A stretch of DNA of 60,000 nt from Liolophura sinensis (taxonomy: Eukaryota; Mollusca; Polyplacophora; Chitonida; Chitonidae). The stretch covers positions 50,395,385 through 50,455,384 of the forward strand of contig NC_088295.1 in the NCBI RefSeq assembly GCF_032854445.1, in the 5' to 3' direction. The position numbers and the translations under genes were made by a program. Every line of letters begins with the position of its first letter. Positions within the stretch are counted from its first letter, which is position 1. Shown one piece after another: positions 12,122 through 25,072 of the stretch. The notes under the pieces are model-generated. The model worked only from the letters and a program-made list of their open reading frames with translations. It was not told where the DNA came from and searched no databases.

Positions 12122-12394
12122 AATTGACAGCTCAGTCGGTTGGCGCGCTAGCACAGCGTAATGACCCAGGAGCCTCTCACCAATGCGGTCGCTGTGAGTT
12201 CAAGTCCAGCTCATGCTGGCTTCCTCTCCGGCCGTAAGTGGGAAGGTCTGCCAACAACCTGCGGATGGTCGTGGGTTTCCCCCAGGCTCTGCCCAGTTTC
12301 CACCCACCATAATGCTGGCCGCCGTCGTATAAGTGAAATATTCTTGAGTACGGCGTGAAACACCAATCAAATAAATAAATAAATTTAATTGACA
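12122..12394 (+). mobile_element. SINE family A, full-length copy with TSD
   Basis: The element runs 12130-12386. Its head has a tRNA A-box-like GCTCAGTCGGTTGGCGCGC and a B-box GAGTTCAAGTCC. The centre contains GGATGGTCGTGGGTTTCCCC and CCCACCATAATGCTGGCCGC. The tail is TTCTTGAGTACGGCGTGAAA then CACCAATC and (AAAT)n. Direct repeats AATTGACA at 12122-12129 and 12387-12394 flank it. This is the best full copy on this strand and keeps many CpGs, so it is relatively young. The central domain suggests one of the widespread animal SINE superfamilies (V- or Meta-type); I cannot decide which without an alignment. Confidence 0.88.
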
Positions 12395-15300
12395 CTGCAG
12401 CTGCAATGTAAATGTTTAAGTTTTATAATAGTCTCACTGTCTCCTATTAGATGATGTTTAAAATTAAAATGAGGTGCATTATAATTTAGAAAATATAATG
12501 TTTTTCTTCCAGAATAAAACAATGAACATAGCATAGTTTCAATTTTATTGGGTATATATTATTTATATTAAAACTTATATGTTTTTCTATCTTCAAGAAG
12601 CAGAGGTATCATATGGAGTAAACTTTGGCTGTGGTTGTTTTTGTTGTTTTATTTTATTATTATTTTTTTTTTGGATTGAGTTTATTTATGTTATTTGATT
12701 GTTGTTTAACTCCATACAGTGATTGGCTGAAGGTACCAGTAAATGGTATAATTGCTCATTTTTGTGTTTAATTTATTTGTTGTATGCATTGCTATAGATA
12801 CCATTCAAAGGATACAAAAATTGTCTGAATACTATCAAATGCTGAACAGGGTCATAGTGTAAATGGCATAGCTTAGCTAGACCTGTATGATGAACAGACA
12901 GAACTTTAAGTCTTTATGTCTCGTGTCTGTATTGGGCATGGGTATACAACTATAACAGGGTGAAAAAATCATCACCATGTGCTGTAAAAAGTGGCCCTTA
13001 CTTTAGAAGAAACATTTGACAATTTCTTAAAAAAAAATAAAAAGTAGACAACACATAGATATCATTATGTAGACCTCTACCTTCAGAAACTGTTTACTTA
13101 CATTTGTATTGTCAGTTCTATGTAAAGTTAACTATAAAGTACAAGCATATTAGGTATTGAATTGCTTTGATTAACCTTTTAAAGCCAAAACTATTTACAT
13201 CACATCTCCTTTAATCCCTTATGCCTTATTTAACCTTTGACCTGAGGTCATCACTGCTTTCATGTTGGCGAGATATGTAACCTTTCACAACTTGCTATGC
13301 GAATGTCAAACCTAAGGTTCTGTAATTGCCTTGGCTTAACGCCATGGACAAAGGGCAAAGCCTGTACACATGTAGGTTTCTGCTGAAAAATATTGTCTAT
13401 CGGTCCAAGTAGAAATAACATAAGAGAGGGAAACCATCCCAGATTCAAATTTCAATCCTCTACACGTTGTGTGCACAGTATTTTTCCATGCTTCCTGTTT
13501 TTTTTTTTGTACCTGTTAAAGAATACAAGCGTCAGCCTGGTGACTAAAACATCTTGTCGCGGCTAATTAGTGGAGAGTCACTGCTAAAACTCGCCATGGT
13601 TTTTTCACAGCAGTCACCATAAATTGTACTATTAGTGGGATTGTATACTGCTCCCTTTGCCTTCCATTACACCCCACCCCCTCCCAAACTCAGCTTCTGT
13701 CTCCTCCCCAAGGCCCCTTATTAGCTGAGCAGCCTGTTCCCACCAGATGATCCTTGGCCAGCCCTCTGAGATGGCCTGTAATGTTAGATGAGTGGTGACA
13801 CCATGCAGTCTGAAGCCATTCCCACACAGTAACAAAATCAGGCCCTCAGTAGTAAGACAAATCAGGAGAATGCATGCTTCTGGGTCAGGAATTGACTGTG
13901 TGGTCATGGTATGTGGAGGTACCTGTTTTCAGTTAAAATGGGTTTGGGGACTACATGGGCCCCCTCAGAGCATTTGTCTGTGATACGGCTCAGTCTCTCT
14001 AACCCTACCCCTTATCCACACCACCTTCCCTTGTAAAACCCAGCCTCTGTCACCCATTACCAGGAGTTACATGTACATGGGACTCATACAGGGATCATAT
14101 TGTTTGGTCATTCACTCATAACACCTCAAAATAAAAAATGATGACCTCAAGTTGAGCTCATCAGAATTATCAGAAATTGTGTCCTCATCAGAATTTTGTC
14201 CTTAGTATATATGATCTAATTCAAGACTCTTAATCTTACAGATTGTTAAAATATTGAATATTTAATGGTTATTTCTTGTATTTTACCCATTTCCATGTTG
14301 TTTAACATTGATGTAACTTGGTGTTATCCGTGCACTTAATGAACAGAATAGCTTATATGCCAGTTTAGGCTGTATAGCATAGGGTGCAGGCTTATGGAAA
14401 ATATGTGCGTATGTATGCACATGTTCTGAAATAGAGGTGTTTCTGAAAAGATAGATGGGTGCCTGGAGTAAATTTACCAGAGCAGTCATTTGGGAAGCTG
14501 TTAACTGAATAGATGACACCGATGTCAAATTATTGTGAATTGTGAATATAGGACCATGTAAAAGGTATATGAGGTGACATCTTAATATGATTTATTTTGG
14601 AAAAAAAAAAGAAAGAAAAAAGAAACTAATTGTGTCAGGCCTATTTAGTCTTCACTGTCTGCTCACCTCACTTCTCTCTCTATTCGTCCCTGTGCCCACC
14701 TTCCCTCATCCCCTGCTCCCTGTCTCCTTCTCCTGAGTTGGTAGCAACCCCTAGGTCTATTGTTGCAAAGACCAGCAGAATGTCAACCCCACTTTCCCAC
14801 AGCCCTGATTTTTCCCCTTGTTACACACTGACCTAATTACTGCCTCCTGTGATTAATCTCAATCAGAACATTTCATTATGCGTATATATATGCTCAAATA
14901 TGAATATAATTAACATTTAGTCATGGCTAATTCTTTTTTCTTTTGATATAATAAGTCATAATTGGTACAACGAGACTCGACTTAATTGATTTTGATGGAA
15001 TACAATGTACAAGTCAGGGTTGTCAGAGTTGTTTTAGAAGTTGTTTGAAATGTACAATTACGTACTTATTTTACATACATTTACATACTAATATTTACGT
15101 ACAATTGGTATTATTAAGTGCTCCTGAACATAATTCCATCTGGTTTGTCCATGTACGTATGTATTTCATTGGTTAACACAAGAATTCTCAAGAATTTTTT
15201 CACTGACACAATGGCAGCCAGTTTTGTTGATGGGGAGAAAGTGTGCAGAGTGCCTTAAATAAATCAGCAACTTTGGAAAAGTTAGTGGTGAACGTGTGAA

Positions 15301-16398
15301 ACTGTTCGGCAGAGCTTGCTTTATGCCCACAGGCAGACCTTAGTTACTTGATGGGTTTTTAAGGCTGTTTGTGGAAAGAATGGGATATTATATTATTCCA
15401 ATAAATAGATGGCTGATTATTACTCTGTTTAAGTCATTCATTGGGTTTCTCACTTCGCTGGTCAACTTTGCCTGAAGTAAGCTGAAGTGCCAAAAAAAAA
15501 AAAAAAAAAATAACCAGTTAAATTTTCCATGTCATCCAAGATTTAACAAAGTTTAAACATTAAAAAAAATATTCTGTAACTTTTCATGATCATTTTTCAC
15601 AGTGCATGGTTTTTTCCTGTAATGAATGATAGAGAATGGTAAATTCTTTCCATTGCTGTCATTGATTTATCCAGAATTTGAAATCAGGCCATCTCATTTC
15701 CAATTTTCTCCTATTTTCCTGACATCTCTCAGAGGTTAATTTTGTCAGAATAGGGCATCTAAAAGACACTGAAACACCCCTCAGGCTAAACCTGTGATTA
15801 CCATTGAGGGTAAAAATGCTGAGAGAACAAACAGCTGAGGCAGCTAATCACTGTGATTAAGGATGGTTGACTTCTATTAGTAATAGGCTTCTGACTTAGT
15901 CTGCATAAATTTCCACTTGATTTCTTAATTATATTCCTTATTTTAGGCATTAATTGCCGCAGCATACAGTTATCATACCAAACAAGCCTTGAAGTGCATT
16001 GCGCATAGGACACTCAAGTTTAGCATTTCTAAAAGTGAGCATTTTGCATAAATTTTTACCACCAATTCTTCATCTTTTGGTCAGGTATTGAGAATCAAAT
16101 TATTCGAACATATGTAGACATTTTAGGCCAAAAAAAGAAAGTGTTAGAAGGCTTTAAAAAATGTGCATATTTCTTAGAGGGGTGAATGTTGTACTTCCAA
16201 GGTTAACGACAAAAGAACAGGCTGACATTGAAAAGTGGTGGAGTACATCCCTCTTCTACTATGCCATCTAGCATATATATGCTTAGATAAAGGTGTCTCA
16301 CTATCTTGTGAATCATTAAGAAAATCGTCATAATGTGCATGACTTAGTTCATGAAATAATTGCAGGGTTAACTCTTCTGATAATCCAGTTTTAGTTTG

Positions 16399-16743
16399 TC
16401 TTGTATTATAGAGTGAGTGAGTGCTTGGGGTTTAACGTCGTGCTCAACAATTTTTCAGTGGTATGACAACGAAGGAATCCTTTAGGGTGCATGTAATGTA
16501 CCTCCTTGTTGCAGGACCGCTCTTTTATCTAGTTCTGCTTCACTGAGACGACTTACCGAAGGCAAGTAAGCCTCCCCGCCCCAGCCATTATACTGATACG
16601 GGTCAAGCAGTCGTTGCACTATCCCCTTCATGCTGAATGCCAAGCAAGGAAGTTACAACTCCCTCTTTTAAAGTCTTAAGTGTGACTCGACCCAGGATTG
16701 ATCCTGGATCTATCGCTCCCGAAGCGGATCTTGTATTATAGAG
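16399..16743 (-). mobile_element. SINE family B, near-full copy with 15-base TSD
   Basis: The element proper is 16414-16728. It matches the copy at 3943-4270 closely over its whole length, with small internal deletions. Perfect 15-base direct repeats TCTTGTATTATAGAG lie at 16399-16413 and 16729-16743. On the minus strand it ends in TAAACCCCAAGC and (ACTC)n. The intact target-site duplication implies a fairly recent insertion. Confidence 0.9.
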
Positions 16744-18796
16744 ATAGATACATTGGTAGGCCTGCTTGTTGGTGTGACCACTCCTGTACAAAAATGGGAT
16801 GGACTCAGAACTGTGAATTTTACTTGATAATTGTGTCTGATCCTTTTGACGGTGCTCGGCTTGTAGCATCGTTTTGTACAAAAAGTGATTTGCTGTGAGA
16901 AAAGTAAATAAATCCTGTATTAATATATATGTAAACTGAAGGCATGAATTATTATTAATCAGTCAGTTCCATTCATTTTAATTCTCTGTTTATTGTATGA
17001 CTGATTGTTACACAGAGAATGACAAATTGATCATGTAATTTTTACAATGGATAGGTAAATAAAATGATTTCATAACTTCTGAAGTTAGTCATTTGGTATA
17101 AAGACTGGTATAAAATGTTGGCTTGAATTATGAAAACTTCAGAATACAAGACACTTGGTCTGTTGTCAGTGTATAAATGTCATTGTGTATAAGAAGAGCT
17201 TGCACATATATGTACTTATTTTGTGTTCATGCTGGCCAAAGGCTGATGCTCAATGGGTATGTGGCCTTGCAGAAATTTGTGGCATGTTTTGACACTTGGA
17301 AGTTGGGCCATTCATCAGCTTAATAAATGTATTTTTCTGTAATAGTTTATGGTTTGTGTGGTTGACTGTTTAGTGACATATCTTTGGGTGTTAGGGAATA
17401 GAACAACAGACTAAATTTACCTTGTCATTGTTTTCAACTCTTCCATGATAATAGGCTGTGGACTTTCCTAAATTGGAATATAGTTCACATGAGTTCAAGT
17501 GTACTTTGCTGTCTATGGTTGCTATTTGAATAAATGTTTAAAAAAAAAGTATTTATTTTTGCTGGATATGTTACCATTTATCTGTTTCATGATTTCAGTA
17601 AAGTTATGTAAATACAAAATTAATAAGACCAGATTTGTGAATACCAGTACTATAAAAGCATTTCTGAAACTGCTGCCTTTAAATGAAGGGAAAGGTGGAG
17701 TAAATGTTATGTAAAATTGGTGTGAGCTGTAGTATTACCATGTTATGTTACATCATAATGACAGTTAAATGTCTCTTCCTGGGCTTGATGAATAGCAACA
17801 GGTCAGTTAACATCCAGCAGGGGTCAAGCCTCCTGTCTGTCTCCCACAGCAGTCGTTACTAACTGCTGGTGTACCCAGGGGTCCAGGGATTCAGTAAAGT
17901 CGCAGTTTTAACTATTTAGAGGAAAGGTCAAAGACTGTCGTTAACCAGCCAGCCGAAATTAACTTGTTCAAAATTATGGTCCCCTTGACTCACTTGTTCA
18001 GCTGTTGTTCTCCAGTGTAAAACTGTAGGTTTTGAGCTAGGCTAGTGCAGTAGAAACTGTCCAAGTGGGAAATGTATGTGCCTTGGGATGAAGGTGCTTT
18101 CAGGGAGGCTCCTGAATTCATGTATGGTAATGGAGACTCTGACTGACATTCCAGACTATGTGTTCTCACTAGCTGTCATTCATCAGCCAGAGTGTCCTAG
18201 TAGTCAATGGTGTGAATAAAACAGGCAACCTACTATTACAGCCTGAATGCATGTAGTGGTGATCAGTATGCACTGAGTTCAAGTCCACAACTGTTAAAAA
18301 ATCACACAAAGTGTAAACCATAAGAAATCTGAAAGCATTGGATGTTTAAAGGGAAATGAAAACTAAGAGTGACATATAAGCATGTCCATTTCTAAGGACA
18401 AAGAAAAACTAAAATTTCATTTAAATGTGTTTCTTTGTTTTTGTCTTTCTTAAATTCCTTGGAGCAACTTTTATTGGTGTAAAATTTCATTTCATTTCCA
18501 TTAAAACTTACAGTACACTTCCAGGAACCTGTTGAAATCCACAAGTGATGCAGTAACCATTATCACAGAGCTTTTAGAAGGTCGCAATGTTCAGTTGATG
18601 GGAATAGTGATAAAGTGGACAATCATTGTGAGACGAACCCCTCAAACTACTAGTGTTTGTCAGCTCATGTGAGGTTTACATTGGTCCATTCTCTCATCGA
18701 ATCAAAAAACCTGTTAAGTTTTAAGACCACTGACAAACTTCAGTGTAATACAATTACAAGAAATTGTCTAAATAAAATCATGGTTGAGTAAATGGA

Positions 18797-18859
18797 CTCA
18801 TTTGCATAATGGAGGCCTCATTTACATAATGGGGGCCTCATTTACATAATGGGGGCCTC
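18797..18859. repeat. 20-base tandem repeat x3
   Basis: CTCATTTRCATAATGGRGGC is repeated three times, at 18797, 18817 and 18837. The first copy holds ATTTGCAT, the exact POU/octamer word, and the other two have ATTTACAT. The array ends a few bases before the decayed SINE copy that follows. Confidence 0.8.
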
Positions 18860-18865
18860 TAACCA

Positions 18866-19063
18866 TGAATGCATTCATTCAGTGTGAGTTCAAGTCCAGC
18901 TCATGCTGGCTGTCTATCCATGGGAATGTCTGGCAGCAACCTGCAGATGGTCGTGGGATACCCACTGACTCTGCCTTTGTTTCCTCCCACCAAATGATGG
19001 CTGCTGTCATATATGTGGCATATTGTAGAGTACAACATAAAACTACAATCATATAAGTAAATG
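18866..19063 (+). mobile_element. SINE family A, decayed copy
   Basis: GTGAGTTCAAGTCCAGCTCA, GCAACCTGCAGATGGTCGTG, a CCTCCCACCA-like word and a degraded GAGTAC.ACATAAAAC tail occur in the same order as at 12130-12386. The head is lost and CpGs have mostly become TG or CA, so this copy is older. Confidence 0.8.
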
Positions 19064-20237
19064 TACATAATTCTAAATGTATTGCCCACTGTACTTACTA
19101 TACTAGCTGTTATGGAGTTTGGTGCAAGTTTTGAATTCTATATTATACTGTAGGTACTTCAAATTAATTTTGCAAGTTCACCTTTCATTGAAATACCATA
19201 ATGTATGTGTTATTCTTGTCTTGAAATTTTTATACGCAAAGGATATCCTTTGTTATAAAAATATGAAAGGTAACAAAAGTAAAATACTGACTATCTTTGG
19301 CTACATGTGGGACTGTTGAACCATGCTCTCATCTAGAATAAACATGCAACTGGATAATTAAAATCAAGAGTTCTTCAAACTGGAGCTTCAGATGTTGCTG
19401 TACAGAAAAGAGATCCAGAGAGTCTCTTCAGTTCTTGTAGTCAGTCATGTTATAACATCATTTGACATAACTTCACGGTATTCCTCATCAAAGTTGATGT
19501 GATTATAGCCTACTCTGCCCCAAGGCTGTTTGCTAAGACTTCAGGCTTTTAATGTTAACATGCTCGAAGCAAAAATAAGAAATCTTGTAAGATAGTAAAA
19601 GCCAGTCTTACAGCAGGGCCCATCTTTGATATGAAGAAACCTTATGTTAAAATTATGGGTCTTTGACATCAAAGACCTTTAGTGCATGTACGATTTTGTC
19701 TTGAGAAAGTTGACTGAAACTTCTCCAGTGCAGCATCTGGAAAGAAGTCTCTTGTTTCAGATACATAGACGTACATACAGATTTTGTTTTTTAGAATGAC
19801 CGTAACGGTATCTTGTGTGTCTCCACAGGGTAAAAGAGGAGCGTGCATTGTACATGTTGAGGAGAATGCATCCATTGCTTTTTGTGTTCATGCTCTTTAT
19901 GATAGGCTTACATAACTGCATCATTCCACAGCTGAAATGCTGTCTCCAATTTTGATCAGTAATTATGCAGCACTGTCAACATTTGCAAGTGTGAGCATAT
20001 TTCAGGATGCTTGTTGTAATTATCTGGAGGTCTAATCATCATTGGATCAGTGGTATTATTGCAGCCGTTCAGCAACTGAGTGACTAGTGTGTTTGTCATC
20101 AAAAAGAAAGTTGTGTACAAACAGGATATGCAGGGACTTGTTGTGGTGCACAACCTCTGGTTTATACATGCAGTGAGAGGGAGCGGGCCACAGACCAATG
20201 ATTAGGCACTTGTCTGTCAATCAGTAGTTGGGCATCT

Positions 20238-20465
20238 GTGACCTAGCGATTAGTCTGCTAAGGCAGTACAATAACCGATCCTAAGGGGCTCTCACCATGT
20301 GAGTTCAAGTCCAGCTAATGCTGGCTTCCTCTCCGGTCATGTGTTGGACTTGAGGATGGTCGTGGAATTTCGCTAGGCTGTACTATAATGCTTGGCCGCC
20401 TTGTATAAATGAAATATTTCTGAGTCCAGTGTAAAACTCCAATGAAATAAATAACTAAATATCAA
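20238..20465 (+). mobile_element. SINE family A, diverged copy
   Basis: The stretch includes GTGAGTTCAAGTCCAGCTAA and CTGGCTTCCTCTCCGGTCAT, a central GAGGATGGTCGTGG, a shortened region, and the tail GTATAAATGAAATATTTCTG ending in AAATAAAT. The head region from about 20238 is tRNA-like but poorly kept. Confidence 0.75.
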
Positions 20466-20720
20466 TAAATAGCACGAGGTTCGGGTTCAGATGGCTGGCT
20501 TTATAAATGTGATTTGTAAATTTTCACGCTGCTGTCATTATTTGTGGAGTTTTGGTAATAATAATCAGATGATCGTGTGAACTGTTGTGCCGTCCAACAT
20601 TTCTCAAAGACAGCTTGTACCACCAGTATGGTGTGCATGTCTAACGTTATGTGAGAGGGTTTTTTTTTCACCAACTTGCCAGATTGGTGGTTTACATTGG
20701 GCACTTTAGTTCCCTTCACC

Positions 20721-21057
20721 GATAAAGCTGTATTATTGCCATCAACCATAAAGCTATATTAATGCCATCAACCATAAAGCTGTATTAATACCATCAACCA
20801 GAAAGCTGTATTAATGCTATCACCCATAAAGTTGTATTAATGCCATCGTCCATAAAGCTGTATTAATGCCATCACCCATAAAGCTGTATTAATGCCATCA
20901 CACATAAAGCTGTATTAATGCCATCACCCATAAAGTTGTATTAATGCCATCGTCCATAAAGCTGTATTAATGCCATCACCCATAAAGCTGTATTAATGCC
21001 ATCACACATAAAGCTGTATTAATGCCATTACCCATAAAGTTGTATTAATGCCATCGT
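20721..21057. repeat. 26-base minisatellite, about 13 copies
   Basis: The unit is CATAAAGCTGTATTAATG plus CCATCACC, repeated every 26 bases from 20721. From about 20823 the variants recur in a four-unit cycle of 104 bases (AAGTTG..CGTC, AAGCTG..CACC, AAGCTG..CACA, AAGCTG..CACC). This shows that blocks of four were later duplicated. It runs directly into a retroposon tail at 21054. Confidence 0.9.
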
Positions 21058-21102
21058 ATAAGAGACAAATTCTTGAGTATAACGTTAAACAACATTCAGA
21101 TC
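21054..21102 (+). mobile_element. Retroposon 3' tail fragment
   Basis: CGTATAAGAGACAAATTC is followed by TTGAGTATAACGTTAAACAA, which parallels the SINE A and B tails but ends in CATTCAGATCAG. It seems to be a third tail variant, with the 26-base array joined to its upstream side. Confidence 0.55.
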
Positions 21103-21323
21103 AGATTTCAGAGATTGAACTCATTGTTCAATAGAGTTCATTATCTTAATTTGTCAAATTCGAAAGTGGTAAAAAGTAATTTAGAAAAGCTATTCGTTTT
21201 GTAGTTGCAGATAGACAATGTATATATCTGCAGGTGTATGTATATGTTCAGTTCAACTGTTTAGCACAAATGTACTATATGAAGTATATGTAACATATGG
21301 GAAGTTCTACATAAATGAGCAGT

Positions 21324-21444
21324 GAGTAGTGATAAGTTTATTTATTTATTTATTTAATTGTTGTTTTATGCTGTACTTAAGAATATTTCACTTATACGAC
21401 GGCGGCCAGCATTGTGATGGGTGGAAACCGGAGTAGTGATAAGT
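21324..21444 (-). mobile_element. SINE family A, 5'-truncated copy with 14-base TSD
   Basis: Only the last 93 bases (21338-21430) are present, from (TTTA)n through ACTTAAGAATATTTCACTTA to GGGTGGAAACCG. Perfect repeats GAGTAGTGATAAGT at 21324-21337 and 21431-21444 flank it. The truncation therefore happened at insertion, as in LINE-driven reverse transcription, rather than by later decay. Confidence 0.9.
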
Positions 21445-21687
21445 ATGTGTTTTGTTAAAATTCTCTTGTACAAGTTATCCATCTCAATTCAGGGATCAAA
21501 GTGTGGGCTAAAAATTTGACAAAAATTTAGGTCATCCAATGTGATTTACATGTATTAACATTTGCAAAGGTGCAAAATGTAATTACATTCCATTTAGATT
21601 AAGCTGTAAAACAATATGGAAGTTAATAAAATACAACAAACGATAATTCATACATATAAAATTATCAGTATTTGCATCCCCATAAGA

Positions 21688-22368
21688 AGTAATCATTGTA
21701 AAGGTCTGGGCTTAGTGGTGTGCCTTATCCTGTGTGGTGACAACTGGGCAGGCTGATTTGACCAGAAGTCATCATTGTGAAGATCTGGGCTTAGCGGTGT
21801 ACCTTATCCTGTGTGGTGGCAACTGGGCAGGTTGATTTGACCAGAAGTAATCATTGTGAAGGTCTGGGCCAAGTGGTATACCTTATCCTGTATGGTGGCA
21901 ACTGGGCAGGCTGATTTGACCAGAAGTCATCATTGTGAAGGTCTGGGCTTAGTGGTATGCCTTATCCTGTGTAGTAGCAACTGGGCAGGCTGATTTGACC
22001 AGAAGTCATCATTGTGAAGGTCTGGGCTTAGTGGTGTACCTTATCCTGTGTGGTGGCAACTGGGCAGGCTGATTTGACCAGAAGTCATCATTGTGAAGAT
22101 CTGGGCTTAGTGGTGTACCTTATCCTGTGTAGTGGCAACTGGGCAGGCTGATTTGACCAGAAGTAATCATTGTGAAGGTCTGGGCCAAGTGGTGTACCTT
22201 ATCCTGTGTAGTGGCAACTGGGCAGGCTGATTTGACCAGAAGTCATCATTGTGAAGGTCTGGGCTTAGTGGTGTACCTTATCCTGTGTGGTGGCAACTGG
22301 GCAGGCTGATTTGACCAGAAGTCATCATTGTGAAGGTCTGGGCTTAGTGGTGTACCTTATCCTGTGTG
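21688..22368. repeat. 79-base tandem repeat, 8.6 copies
   Basis: The unit starts AGTCATCATTGTGAAGGTCT and includes CTTATCCTGTGTGGTGGCAA and GGCTGATTTGACCAGA. Copies begin at 21688, 21767, 21846, 21925, 22004, 22083, 22162, 22241 and 22320, and the last is cut at about 22368. Copies are very similar, differing by a few transitions, so the array is young. Confidence 0.95.
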
Positions 22369-22445
22369 CCTCATTGATCCTCACAATTTTTGATTTTGAA
22401 CTCATAAAACCTGGGTGAATGACCAAACATTTCAATGCCTGCACT

Positions 22446-22478
22446 CTTGTTATAAGCTTGTTATAAGCTTGTTATAAG
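22446..22478. repeat. 11-base tandem repeat x3
   Basis: CTTGTTATAAG is repeated three times without change, beginning at 22446, 22457 and 22468. Confidence 0.9.
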
Positions 22479-24920
22479 CACTCTATGAAATCCAGGTTAT
22501 TTTACTGGTAAGCAATATGACAGCATTGATGTTGGCTGATGACTTGAGCAAATTACCTGGCTGGCGCAGCCTGCAGCAGGAAACACCTGCACAGGTACAC
22601 GTACCTGACAAATAACGTGAACTGACTGTGCTCAAGTCAGCAGTTCACGATGATTAGAACACATGACTGCTGTGCTGCTAAGGAGCCATTAAGGCTCCTG
22701 TGTAGTGAATTGATGTAGCATTAATATTTGGTAGGCAAGGTGTAACATGCTTCGCATCAGGATACCTTTACATTGGTGAATACCAGCCTGCAGCCACCCT
22801 GATATTTCCCATATCTGCAGGCTCATGTGCAGTTGGACAGGAGTTATCAGCAGAATCTGTGTGATTGATTTTGGTCTTACCTTTATGATCAAAACACTAA
22901 AATTCTTACTGCAGCTTCCTGAATACCTAATCTAATTAAGGTGTTAACAAACCAACAGATAAAGCGTGCAAATAAAACAATCAGCTTAATCATGAATTCA
23001 GTAAACTATAAACCGGTGTAAAATGTTGATGAGTTACTTAGATACTTGTCACGATTCTCCATTTTCAATACTGAGAAGAAAAACAAAGAATTGGCTGGAA
23101 ATGGTAAGTCTGGGCGATAGAAACAGGGACCAGTTTAGGGTCATGTGGTTGGTAGTAGAGGCTTAGATGTATTTTATTTGCTGTTTACACAACAGTAGCC
23201 GTCCAGCTGGTGTACTGTACAAGGGTATCAGTGGGACATCTCCTTATGAAGTAATCCACATGATGTGGCTGTGTAATTACTTGGATTTATTGCCAATTCA
23301 TGTAATTTACTGCGTAGTGCCAGATGAAGTGTGAGGGGGCTTTGATGTAAATGACTGGGGCTGTGACACTCCTCGTGGGCCTCCTAAACTCTGAGAGCAA
23401 AACAAGAGATTCTCAAGTGGAATTGGAAACTGCAGAGAAGGCTTTAAGGTGACTGACTTGTCATTTTTTCCTATAGTCCTCCCAGCATTTTGGTAGTCAT
23501 GGTGACCTGATTGGCATGAAGTCCCTCCTGCTGACAGTAAAATCAACTGCCAGATCTTTTTCTCTCTGGGATGTTTGTGATGTTTCTTCCGAATTTTTGC
23601 CTGTACTGGATTCTCAACCATAGACATCATTTTGAAACTCACATCAAGTCTGCGCAGTACTCAGGCCTCACTTTTACTGAGTTCTTCTTGTTTACCCCAT
23701 GAGGCAAAAAAAAAAAAAAAAAAAAAAAATTGGTTGTCAGGCGACAACCGCCTGATGTGTAAACATTCTAAATTTCCCAGCCATTATAATTAAGTGACAT
23801 TTTCATATCCCAAGACTGTCATATTTGGACTGAAAATGGAAGTAATATTTCTGAATTGAATCACTTTAGTGCATAGGGGGAAATTATTAAACAATTTTCT
23901 CTAACTTAATATTGGCTTTCACCATCTGTCAAATTATTCAGTAGGGCCGGTGAAAATGTAGAAGGAATAGGGTAATCAGAATAAGAGGGTTGTGGAGTGG
24001 AGTGAAGGCAATCCAGAGCCTGGGTGTACCATCAAGTGCCCTTATCTAAATAACCCCACATTACCCTACACCACATGCTGATTATATCTACATATGTATC
24101 GGTAGCTCAGTAAATATAAAACTTATAATATAACAAATTTGTGCAAGGCGGAAAAAAGGCAGACTGTGAGTCCCTCATACGCCACAAGTGTCTTGTGTAA
24201 GTGTCAGTGTGTAGCCTCAATGGTTTGATCAATCTACTCAGGTCCCTTTTTTATCTGAAGGTCACACACTTAGTGATTACTATTATGTTCTATGGTCCAT
24301 TGGACTCAGTCTGATAAAGTAAGGTGAAGCTGTAAGTATGTAAAATGAGATCTTGTGAGGTCATAGGTCTGTATTTGTCAGGTCTTGTTAGAACATACTA
24401 GTATACATCCAGTTATGACAAGTACAAAAAGGCTTATGCAACAATAATTTATGAACAAATGGCTGCTTCTGTGAAGTTAGTAGCTCAGACTCAAATATTT
24501 TAAGCTTTAATTTTAAAATGTAAATGCTAATTCTTTGGCCATATGGATTCATAATCAAACATCTGGTAGCCCATACCATTTAACTTTTGCTTTTCAAGCT
24601 AAAATCAACTTTGTTAGTAGTTACACTATTTATATTATTATAGTATATTTATTGTGTTCAAATTTTGTCATTTTACAATTGGTGCAAGGTTGATTTGTGG
24701 AATAAGGCCTAAAATACGTTTTTCTTCAGGTTTAAATTTTGGAGCGCAAAACCACAAACCAGAGTTTTCCATGTATAAACTCAATCCCAAAAAATTAACC
24801 AATTATTTTTAATGTAAATCTTTGTAATTGTCAAGTTGTTTGGAAAATGTCAATGGATTATCTCTTTCTGTTTTTAGAACATTATGACATCATTGTTTTA
24901 GAATGTTTGACAGTGTCTGT

Positions 24921-25072
24921 GATGTGTGGAATGGTCTAGCAGCAACCTGTGGATGGTTGTGGGTTTCTCCTGGACTTTGCCCAGCTTCCTTCCACCATAA
25001 TGCTGACGGTCGTCGTATAAGTGAAATATTCTTTAGTATGGCATAAAACGCCCATCAAATAAATAAAGAAAT
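24921..25072 (+). mobile_element. SINE family A, 5'-truncated copy
   Basis: The copy begins in the central region (GCAACCTGTGGATGGTTGTG), continues through TTCCACCATAATGCTGACGG and ends TCAAATAAATAAAG. The tRNA-like head is absent. I could not identify a clear target-site duplication. Confidence 0.8.

Noticed and set aside
12130-12200. A tRNA gene, from A- and B-box words in SINE heads
   Set aside because: No cloverleaf or acceptor stem can be drawn, and the boxes are part of a longer element ending in (AAAT)n with target duplications.
23090-23112. Donor-like AAATG|GTAAGT
   Set aside because: No acceptor with an open frame precedes it within a plausible exon length.
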